The notes under the pieces were generated by a model. The model was not told the origin of the DNA, did no database searches, and saw only the letters and a program-made list of their open reading frames with translations. This document shows positions 1 to 5,132 of a stretch of 8,454 bases of DNA, piece by piece. The stretch is from positions 1 through 8,454 of the forward strand of contig JAUNQM010000094.1 of the NCBI GenBank assembly GCA_030536165.1. Reading direction: 5' to 3'. The translations under genes were made by a program, and so were the position numbers. How positions within the stretch are numbered: the stretch's first letter is position 1; each line of letters begins with the position of its first letter. The DNA comes from Prevotellaceae bacterium. GTDB taxonomy: Bacteria > Bacteroidota > Bacteroidia > Bacteroidales > Bacteroidaceae.

Positions 1-18
1 CGATTCATGGCACCGTGA
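1..18 (+). tRNA. Possible 3' end of a tRNA cut by the window edge
   Basis: The first bases, CGATTC, fit the end of a T-loop (TTCGATT) plus the first T-stem base. The next bases can be read as a T-stem 3' strand (CATGG, 6-10), a 7-nt acceptor 3' strand (CACCGTG, 11-17) and discriminator A18. No CCA is encoded, which is common in Bacteroidetes tRNAs. A terminator follows immediately, as expected for a tRNA transcript end. The 5' part lies outside the window, so neither the pairing nor the amino-acid identity can be checked. The implied 5' acceptor strand (CACGGTG) is not one I recognise, so this stays tentative. Confidence 0.3.
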
Positions 19-50
19 GCCCCGGGCTTATTGAGCTACGGGGCTTTTTT
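18..50 (+). terminator. Intrinsic terminator of the upstream transcript
   Basis: AGCCCCG (18-24) pairs perfectly with CGGGGCT (39-45). Inside it, GCT (26-28) can pair with AGC (34-36). The stem runs directly into six Ts (45-50). This is a textbook Rho-independent terminator for whatever + strand gene ends at the left edge, perhaps a tRNA. It separates that gene from the small-RNA unit to the right. Confidence 0.85.
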
Positions 51-65
51 GTGTGCTTAGGCATC

Positions 66-125
66 AACTATAGGCGTAACTATAGGCCTAAATGCATTAT
101 TTTATAAAAAATATAGGTTATAGTT
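66..125. repeat. AACTATAGGC direct repeat with an inverted TATAGTT arm
   Basis: AACTATAGGC occurs twice, 12 bp apart (66-75 and 78-87). The inverted arm TATAGTT (119-125) follows 31 bp later. The second copy plus CCTA (87-90) can fold with TAGG (114-117) and TATAGTT (119-125) into an imperfect 11-bp stem around an A/T-rich loop. The right arm sits about where the -33 region of the small-RNA promoter should be, so an operator is conceivable. Function is unknown. Apart from this repeat I see nothing between the terminator at 50 and the promoter. Confidence 0.5.
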
Positions 126-156
126 GTGCGTAGGTGAAAACTTTTTATTACTTTTG
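123..156 (+). promoter_or_regulatory. Promoter of the small-RNA unit
   Basis: TACTTTTG (149-156) matches the Bacteroidetes -7 consensus TAnnTTTG exactly and is followed by CA, as is common in this phylum. The -33 box is weak: the best candidate is GTTG at 123-126, with a 22-bp spacer, slightly longer than the usual 19-21. The predicted start is about 163-171, which coincides with the 5' end of the complementary closing stem of the RNA at 171. That agreement supports an independent small transcript. Confidence 0.6.
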
Positions 157-170
157 CATCGTAAAAGAAC

Positions 171-352
171 AGGTCGTATCGGTTAGATTGGGATACTCAT
201 CAAATTTCAATGTGGAACCGAGACCGCTGCTTTCTCAATGGCGGGCCACAACTATTAAGGTTGCAATTTATTGCCGGTGGATTACAAAGTCTAAGTAGCA
301 CTCAAAACTTTTATTAGTCGGAGTTTCATCACATCACTGATACGACCTTTTT
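171..352 (+). ncRNA. Structured small RNA of about 180 nt; 6S RNA candidate
   Basis: AGGTCGTATCGGT (171-183) pairs with ACTGATACGACCT (336-348) over 13 bp with one G-U pair. A second helix, GATACTC (192-198) with GAGTTTC (321-327), has one mismatch. Inside are a hairpin closed by TGTGG/CCACA-type pairing (211-215 with 246-250) around CCGCTG/TGGCGG-type pairing (224-229 with 239-244), a small GCAA-TTTA-TTGC hairpin (263-274), and a possible AAAGT/ACTTT helix (286-290 with 307-311). The closing stem ends in TTTTT (348-352). A -7 box lies just upstream and no ORF of substance lies inside. Size, a long closing stem and an open centre with a terminal hairpin fit 6S RNA, the RNA-polymerase-binding regulator. 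I do not recognise conserved 6S sequence, so this identity is inference. An unknown leader RNA of ribE is the main alternative. Confidence 0.65.
336..352 (+). terminator. 3' closing strand plus T-run ending the small RNA
   Basis: The 3' strand of the closing stem (336-348) runs straight into five Ts (348-352), as at an intrinsic terminator. Its partner lies about 165 nt upstream rather than in a local hairpin. Termination would therefore depend on the whole RNA folding, or 348-352 could be a processing boundary. The ribE start codon is only 35 bp further on. Confidence 0.45.
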
Positions 353-360
353 ATATTGAC

Positions 361-368
361 TAATTTTG
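361..368 (+). promoter_or_regulatory. Candidate -7 box for ribE
   Basis: TAATTTTG (361-368) matches TAnnTTTG exactly. A start about 7 bp downstream would give a leader of only 10-15 nt before the ATG at 387. There is no good TTTG about 19-21 bp upstream, because that space is occupied by the 3' end of the small RNA. The promoter is therefore only moderately supported, and read-through from the small RNA is possible. Confidence 0.4.
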
Positions 369-386
369 AAATTTCAATTTTGTATC

Positions 387-1016
387 ATGTTTAGCGGGAT
401 TGTTGAAGAATTTGCAACTGTTGTTGCTATAAATAAGGATCGTGAAAATATTGATTTCACGTTGCGTTGTTCGTTTACTGAGGAACTGAAGATAGATCAG
501 AGTGTTTCGCACAATGGTGTTTGCCTTACTGTGGTGATGATTGAAGGTGAAACTTACATGGTGACTGCTATGAAGGAGACTCTTGATAGGAGTAATCTTG
601 GTTTGCTTTGTGTTGGTGATAAGGTGAATGTGGAGCGTTCGATGCTGATGAATGGTAGATTGGATGGGCATATTGTTCAGGGGCATGTTGATGAGACTGC
701 GGTATGCACAGACGTGAAAGATGCTGATGGAAGTAAGTATTTTACTTTTGAGTATAATGTTGATAAGGAGATGGCGAAGCGTGGGTATTTCACTGTTGAC
801 AAGGGCAGTGTTACGGTGAATGGCGTTTCTCTTACTGTTTGCAATCCTACGGATAATACTTTTCAGGTTGCAATAATTCCTTACACTTTCGAGCACACGA
901 ACTTTTGTGATATTGAGGTAGGGAGTTTGGTTAATATTGAATTTGATATCTTGGGGAAGTATATTGCAAGGCTGATGATGCCTACCCCTAACCCCTCCCG
1001 AAGGGAAGGGGATTGA
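387..1016 (+). CDS. ribE: Riboflavin synthase (alpha chain)
   Basis: This cytoplasmic enzyme dismutates two 6,7-dimethyl-8-ribityllumazine molecules into riboflavin and a pyrimidinedione, the last step of riboflavin synthesis. The protein is 209 aa and starts MFSGIVEE, the family's invariant N-terminus, which fixes the ATG at 387; an in-frame TTG at 366 would add seven unconserved residues. The two homologous lumazine-binding barrels are visible: SHNGVCLTV (41-49) matches VTVNGVSLTV (142-151), and HIVQGHVDE (95-103) is the family signature with the conserved His100 region. Ser41 corresponds to a known active-site position. The tail from Pro199 to Asp209 (PTPNPSRREGD) is not family sequence. 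It is encoded by the left copy of a G/C-rich repeat. No other rib gene is adjacent, and no FMN riboswitch is seen upstream. Confidence 0.95.
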   Translation: MFSGIVEEFATVVAINKDRENIDFTLRCSFTEELKIDQSVSHNGVCLTVVMIEGETYMVTAMKETLDRSNLGLLCVGDKVNVERSMLMNGRLDGHIVQGHVDETAVCTDVKDADGSKYFTFEYNVDKEMAKRGYFTVDKGSVTVNGVSLTVCNPTDNTFQVAIIPYTFEHTNFCDIEVGSLVNIEFDILGKYIARLMMPTPNPSRREGD

Positions 1017-1051
1017 AGGCCTCTCCCTAATCCCTCCCGAAGGGAAGGGGA
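981..1051. repeat. Two tandem 39-bp-spaced copies of a CCCTCCCGAAGGGAAGGGG repeat
   Basis: Bases 981-1012 and 1020-1051 match at 29 of 32 positions, with a repeat distance of 39 bp. Both carry CCCTCCCGAAGGGAAGGGG, itself an imperfect inverted repeat able to form a C-rich/G-rich hairpin. The left copy lies inside the end of ribE and supplies its last eleven codons and stop context. The right copy is intergenic. This resembles short interspersed extragenic repeats I associate with Bacteroidetes genomes, though I cannot check its copy number here. Confidence 0.8.
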
Positions 1052-1057
1052 ACTTTG

Positions 1058-1087
1058 CTCTCCCCTTTAGGGGGGAGATGGAGGGAG
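1058..1087. repeat. Related repeat in inverted orientation; hairpin after ribE
   Basis: CTCCCC (1060-1065) pairs with GGGGAG (1072-1077) across a 6-nt loop. On the other strand, 1057-1087 reads like the repeat at 981-1051 (CTCCCT, three bases, CTCCC, then AGGGGAG). The block is therefore an inverted third member, and the G-rich arm GGAGATGGAGGGAG can also pair with the C-rich arm of the second copy. No T-run follows, so it is not a classic terminator. It could still slow polymerase or stabilise the ribE mRNA 3' end. Confidence 0.55.
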
Positions 1088-1096
1088 CATTACGTT

Positions 1097-1127
1097 TTTG
1101 CGATTATAGTTGCTATAGATATACTTG
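1097..1127 (+). promoter_or_regulatory. Promoter of the GH3 glycosidase gene
   Basis: TTTG (1097-1100), a 19-bp spacer, then TATACTTG (1120-1127) match the Bacteroidetes consensus TTTG-N19-21-TAnnTTTG with one mismatch in the -7 box. Transcription would start near 1134, leaving about 15 nt before the ATG. The A-rich leader (AAAAGAAAAAC) replaces a Shine-Dalgarno sequence, as is usual in this phylum. The gene therefore has its own promoter, separate from ribE. Confidence 0.65.
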
Positions 1128-1149
1128 ATAAAAGAAAAACTGACTTATT

Positions 1150-3363
1150 ATGAAATCAAAACTTTTACTATTATGCCTTTCGATGGAGGCTGTGTTTGCG
1201 TGGGGGCAGTTGCCTTACCAGAATGCGAATCTTTCGGCAAGTGAGCGTGCTGCTGATTTGTGTGGAAGACTTACTTTGGAGGAGAAAGCTAAGTTGATGG
1301 TTAATTCGTCGGAGGCGATTCCTCGTCTTGGCATTCCTGAGTTCTCTTGGTGGAATGAGGCGCTGCATGGTGTTGCTAGGAATGGTAAGGCTACTGTGTT
1401 TCCTTGCTGTATTGGTATGGCATCGAGTTTTGATGATGCGTTGTTATATAAGGTGTATTCTGCCGTGAGTGATGAGGGTAGGGCAAAGCATACAGCTGCT
1501 GAAAAGCGCGGAAAGAGATATGCTGGTGTGTCGTACTGGACTCCTAATATCAATATTTTCCGTGACCCTCGTTGGGGGCGTGGTCAGGAAACGTATGGTG
1601 AAGACCCATATCAAACGGGAAGGATGGCTTCGATGGTGGTTAAGGGTCTGCAGGGTGATGATGGACATAAGTATCGCAAGGCTTTTGCTTGTGCGAAGCA
1701 TTTCGCTGTGCATAGCGGTCCAGAGAGTACTCGCCATCATCTAAACCTCGATAATATTTCTCCACGCGACCTTTGGGAAACTTATCTGCCTGCTTTTAAG
1801 ACTTTGGTGAAGGAGGCTGGAGTGAAGGAAGTTATGTGTGCTTATCAGCGTTTGGATGGTGAACCTTGCTGTGGAAATAATCGTCTGCTGACTCAGATTC
1901 TCCGCAATGAATGGGGATTTGATGGCATTGTAGTAAGTGATTGTGGCGCCATTCGCGACTTTTATCAGAAGGGGCATCACGAGGTTTCTGCCGATGCTCC
2001 GTCGGCTGCTGGCAAGGCTGTTCTTTCTGGTACGGATGTTAACTGCGGAAGTGTTTATCTTAAACTTCCTGAGGCTGTTGAAAAGGGTTATATTAAGGAA
2101 TCGGACATTGATGTCAGTGTTAAGCGTCTGCTACAGGGGCGTTTTGAACTTGGCGATTTTGACTCTGATGAACTGAACGACTGGACGAAGATTCCAGAGT
2201 CGGTGGTCTGCTCTAAAGAACATAAGGAGCTTGCGCTGCAGATGGCACGTGAGCAGATGGTACTGCTTCACAACAAGAATCATGCTTTGCCTCTTGAACG
2301 TTCAGAGAAAGTGCTTCTCATGGGTCCTAATGCTGCTGACTCGCTTGTGTTATGGAGTATTTATTATGGGCAGCCGACACACTCTGTTACTATTAAGGAG
2401 GGCATTGAGAGTAAGATTGGTGTCATTCCTTATTACAAGGCTTGCGAGCTGACGGATTATAACGATAGTCCGACGAAGAACATTCGCAAGGTGCTTGAAT
2501 ATGGTACTGATGATTATATTCCAGAGGCAAATACGTCGAAGGAAATCTATTCAGTGGAGTCAGCCTTGTATGCTGCAGAGGACTATGAAACAGTGATTTT
2601 CGTAGGTGGAATATCTCCGATTATTGAACGCGAGGAAGCTCGAGTAGATCTTCCTGGATTCAAGGGAGGCGACCGCACGAGCATTGAATTGCCGATGGTT
2701 CAACGCGAGATACTTGCTGCACTTCATTGGGCTGGTAAGAAGGTTATCTTTGTCAATTGTAGTGGCTCTGCTGTTGCGCTCACTCCTGAACTTAAGAGTT
2801 GCGATGCGATACTTCAGGCGTGGTACCCAGGTGAGCAAGGCGGTTATGCAGTTGCCGATGTGCTTTATGGTGATTACAATCCTTCGGGCAAGTTGCCTGT
2901 GACGTTTTATAAGGATGATAGTGTGTTGAAGGACTTTGAGGACTACAGTCTTAAGGGCTATACTTACCGCTATATAAAGCAGAAACCTCTGTTTCCATAC
3001 GGATTTGGACTGAGCTATACGACTTTTGAAATTGGTAAGGCTGAGCTGACAGAGAAGGCTGGGGAGAGGGTGATGATTGTGCCTGTGACGAACACTGGTG
3101 GTAGAGAGGGGACTGAGGTTGTGCAGCTCTACATGCGTTGCCTGGATGATAAAGAGGGCCCGAATCTTACTCTCCGCGGCTATGTGCGTGTGACACTTAA
3201 GGCTGGGGAGACGAGGAACGTGGAGATACCTGTGCCTGAATCTACTTTCGAGCGTTTCGATTCGGGAACGAACACAATGCGGGTTGTGCCAGGGAGATAT
3301 GAATTGCTGTATGGTACTTCGTCGGCAAAATCGGACTTGAAGTCTATCAAGGTGAAGTTGTAG
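1150..3363 (+). CDS. Secreted glycoside hydrolase family 3, beta-xylosidase/beta-glucosidase type
   Basis: This exo-acting retaining glycosidase removes terminal beta-linked sugars from oligosaccharides. It has 737 aa. A short hydrophobic signal peptide (about 1-17, cleavage likely after VFA) suggests export to the periplasm. The N-terminal TIM barrel carries SWWNEALHG (66-74), the RDPRWGRGQETYGEDP block (138-153), KHF (183-185) and the nucleophile Asp264 in VVSDCGAI. The second alpha/beta domain has GGISPIIEREEA (about 486-497), with Glu493 the likely acid/base by analogy with the SPxLEGEE motif of relatives. FPYGFGLSYTTF (615-626) leads into a C-terminal fibronectin-III-like domain (about 640-735). 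There is no PA14 insertion. SWWNEALHGVA and ATVFPxxIGMAxxFD are typical of the beta-xylosidase/arabinofuranosidase branch, so beta-xylosidase is my first guess; beta-glucosidase cannot be excluded. No SusC/D or other polysaccharide genes are next to it. Confidence 0.93.
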   Translation: MKSKLLLLCLSMEAVFAWGQLPYQNANLSASERAADLCGRLTLEEKAKLMVNSSEAIPRLGIPEFSWWNEALHGVARNGKATVFPCCIGMASSFDDALLYKVYSAVSDEGRAKHTAAEKRGKRYAGVSYWTPNINIFRDPRWGRGQETYGEDPYQTGRMASMVVKGLQGDDGHKYRKAFACAKHFAVHSGPESTRHHLNLDNISPRDLWETYLPAFKTLVKEAGVKEVMCAYQRLDGEPCCGNNRLLTQILRNEWGFDGIVVSDCGAIRDFYQKGHHEVSADAPSAAGKAVLSGTDVNCGSVYLKLPEAVEKGYIKESDIDVSVKRLLQGRFELGDFDSDELNDWTKIPESVVCSKEHKELALQMAREQMVLLHNKNHALPLERSEKVLLMGPNAADSLVLWSIYYGQPTHSVTIKEGIESKIGVIPYYKACELTDYNDSPTKNIRKVLEYGTDDYIPEANTSKEIYSVESALYAAEDYETVIFVGGISPIIEREEARVDLPGFKGGDRTSIELPMVQREILAALHWAGKKVIFVNCSGSAVALTPELKSCDAILQAWYPGEQGGYAVADVLYGDYNPSGKLPVTFYKDDSVLKDFEDYSLKGYTYRYIKQKPLFPYGFGLSYTTFEIGKAELTEKAGERVMIVPVTNTGGREGTEVVQLYMRCLDDKEGPNLTLRGYVRVTLKAGETRNVEIPVPESTFERFDSGTNTMRVVPGRYELLYGTSSAKSDLKSIKVKL

Positions 3364-3417
3364 GGGAGAGGCTTTTCAATTGAAAATGCACAATAGACAA
3401 TGTACAATTTGGGTTCT
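3364..3417. repeat. Intergenic CAATT-type short repeats with a perfect 14-bp palindrome
   Basis: Between the GH3 stop and the hairpin lies TTTTCAATTGAAAA (3373-3386), a perfect palindrome. It is followed by degenerate CAAT-containing words (GCACAATAGACAATGTACAATT, split at 3388-3400 and 3401-3409). Such CAATT/ACAAT runs are a familiar kind of Bacteroidetes spacer sequence. No gene is seen here and function is unknown. Confidence 0.45.
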
Positions 3418-3454
3418 GGTTTTAGGTTATTGGTTTAGCCAATAACCTAAAACC
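3418..3454. terminator. Perfect 16-bp hairpin between convergent genes
   Basis: GGTTTTAGGTTATTGG (3418-3433) is exactly complementary to CCAATAACCTAAAACC (3439-3454), with the 5-nt loop TTTAG. It lies 54 bp after the GH3 stop and 15 bp after the fumarase stop on the other strand, so it can serve both convergent transcripts. Neither side has a good T-run, so a bidirectional terminator or mRNA 3'-end stabiliser is inferred from position and stem strength rather than from full terminator signals. Confidence 0.6.
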
Positions 3455-3469
3455 GTTATAGGGTGGGGG

Positions 3470-5083
3470 TTATATTTTCTTGAAGAAGTCGTTGCCTTTG
3501 TCGTCAACGAGGATGAATGCTGGGAAGTCTTGTACTTGTATTTTCCATATTGCTTCCATTCCGAGTTCTGGGTATTCTACGCATTCGATACTCTTGATAT
3601 TAGAATAGCTGAGGTATGCAGCTGGTCCGCCTATGCTTCCGAGGTAGAATCCGCCGTGTTTCTTGCAGGCATCGGTGACTACTTGTGTGCGGTTGCCTTT
3701 TGCTATCATTATGAGGCTGGCTCCGTGGTCTTGGAACTCATCGACGTATGGATCCATACGGTTTGCTGTGGTTGGTCCCATGCTGCCACATGGCATGCCT
3801 TGAGGTGTCTTTGCAGGACCTGCATAGAGTACAGGATGGTCTTTGAAATACTGCGGAATATCTTCGCCAGCATCGAGACGTGCTTTGAGCTTCGCGTGTG
3901 CTATGTCGCGGGCAACAATGATTGTGCCGTTGAGACTTACGCGTGTAGAAACAGGATATTTTGACAATTCCTTGCATACATCTTTGATTGGCTGGTTGAG
4001 GTCGATAGATATTGCATCGCCTTCGCCTGCCTGACGTAGGTGCTGTGGTATGAGTTCGTAAGGTTTGTCGTCCATCTTTTCAAGCCATATACCGTCGCTG
4101 TTTATTTTTGCCTTGATGTTGCGGTCGGCAGAACAACTTACTCCGAGGCCAATTGGACAACTTGCTCCGTGGCGTGGAAGTCGGATGACGCGTATGTCGT
4201 GAGCGAAGGCTGCTCCTCCGAACTGCGCTCCGAAACCTATCTTGCGAGCTTCTTCAAGGAGCTGCTTTTCCAATTCGATGTCGCGGAACGCACGTCCAGT
4301 CTCGTCGCCAGTGGTAGGGAGTGAATCGTAGAACTTTGTTGAAGCGAGCTTGACTGTGAGGAGGTTCTTTTCGGCTGATGTGCCTCCGATTACGAATGCG
4401 ATATGATAAGGAGGGCAAGCTGCTGTACCGAGACTCTTCATCTTCTCAACGAGGAAAGGGATAAGGGTGCCTGCGTTCTGGATGCGAGCTTTTGTCTCTT
4501 GATAGAGGTATGACTTGTTGGCAGAACCTCCACCCTTGACTACGAAGAGGAAACGATATTCCATGCCTTCGGTTGCTTCGATGTCAATCTGTGCTGGGAG
4601 GTTGCACTTTGTGTTTACTTCTTCGTACATTGACAGAGGTGCGTTCTGCGAATAGCGGAGGTTGTCTTCTGTGTAAGTGTTGAACACGCCTTTTGCTATT
4701 GGTTCTTCATCCTCGAAGCCAGTCCAGACTTGCTGTCCCTTCTCAGCGTGAACGATTGCCGTGCCTGTGTCCTGGCAGAAAGGAAGTTGCCCTTTGCATG
4801 CCACTTCGGCATTGCGAAGCATAGTGAGTGCTACGTATTTGTCGTTGTCTGATGCCTCAGGGTCGTTGAGGATAGCGGCAACTTTTTCGTTGTGTTCGCG
4901 GCGTAGCATGAAGTTAACGTCGTGGAAAGCTTGTGTTGTGAGCAGTTCAAGGGCTCCCTTGCTGACCTTGAGGATAGGATGTCCTTCGAACTCGCTTACG
5001 GTGATACCGTCTTTGCTGAGCAAGCGGTATTCTGTTTTGTCTTCACCAAGTTGAAACATTGGTGCATACTTAAATTCGGCCAT
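3470..5083 (-). CDS. fumA: Class I (iron-sulfur) fumarate hydratase
   Basis: This cytoplasmic enzyme reversibly hydrates fumarate to malate. In Bacteroidetes fermenters it mainly runs malate to fumarate, feeding fumarate reductase and succinate/propionate production. The 537 aa match the single-chain FumA/FumB type, with alpha and beta parts fused. The three 4Fe-4S ligands are present: Cys103 in PFCQDTGT, Cys223 in AACPPYH and Cys309 in GASCPIG, spaced much as in E. coli FumA. Other family blocks are KGGGSANKS (183-191), IGGTSAEKN (232-240), and the C-terminal-domain signatures GPTTANRMDPY (436-446) and KGNRTQ (462-467). The protein is complete at both ends. It is the last gene of the likely merR-alaS-fum operon, 45 bp after alaS, with no recognisable promoter of its own. 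A cluster of this type is oxygen-sensitive, fitting an anaerobe. Confidence 0.95.
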   Translation of the reverse strand: MAEFKYAPMFQLGEDKTEYRLLSKDGITVSEFEGHPILKVSKGALELLTTQAFHDVNFMLRREHNEKVAAILNDPEASDNDKYVALTMLRNAEVACKGQLPFCQDTGTAIVHAEKGQQVWTGFEDEEPIAKGVFNTYTEDNLRYSQNAPLSMYEEVNTKCNLPAQIDIEATEGMEYRFLFVVKGGGSANKSYLYQETKARIQNAGTLIPFLVEKMKSLGTAACPPYHIAFVIGGTSAEKNLLTVKLASTKFYDSLPTTGDETGRAFRDIELEKQLLEEARKIGFGAQFGGAAFAHDIRVIRLPRHGASCPIGLGVSCSADRNIKAKINSDGIWLEKMDDKPYELIPQHLRQAGEGDAISIDLNQPIKDVCKELSKYPVSTRVSLNGTIIVARDIAHAKLKARLDAGEDIPQYFKDHPVLYAGPAKTPQGMPCGSMGPTTANRMDPYVDEFQDHGASLIMIAKGNRTQVVTDACKKHGGFYLGSIGGPAAYLSYSNIKSIECVEYPELGMEAIWKIQVQDFPAFILVDDKGNDFFKKI

Positions 5084-5094
5084 TTTAATTTATG

Positions 5095-5132
5095 TTTTTA
5101 CGGTTTTACATTTTTACGGTTCTTGCGGTTAC
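5095..5132. repeat. TTTTTACGGTT short tandem repeat between alaS and fum
   Basis: TTTTTACGGTT occurs at 5095-5105 and 5111-5121, 16 bp apart. A decayed third copy (CTTGCGGTTAC, 5122-5132) runs into the alaS stop codon. On the coding strand this makes an A-rich leader (ACCGTAAAAA twice) upstream of the fumarase ATG. It may aid ribosome loading in place of a Shine-Dalgarno sequence, but that is inference. No hairpin terminator is seen in the 45-bp gap. Confidence 0.55.

Noticed and set aside
171..352. FMN riboswitch in front of ribE
   Set aside because: The position would suit one, but the conserved FMN-element blocks (such as GGGCAGGGTGAAATTCC-like and AGCCCGCGA-like sequence) are absent, and the fold is a long closing stem instead.
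366..386. Upstream TTG start for ribE
   Set aside because: The family starts at MFSGIVE, encoded from the ATG at 387. The TTG lies within the candidate -7 box, so it would probably not be transcribed from that promoter.
360..896. 178-aa open frame on the - strand opposite ribE
   Set aside because: It lies antisense to a certain riboflavin synthase gene and its translation is low-complexity Ile/Asn/His/Thr-rich with no recognisable motif.
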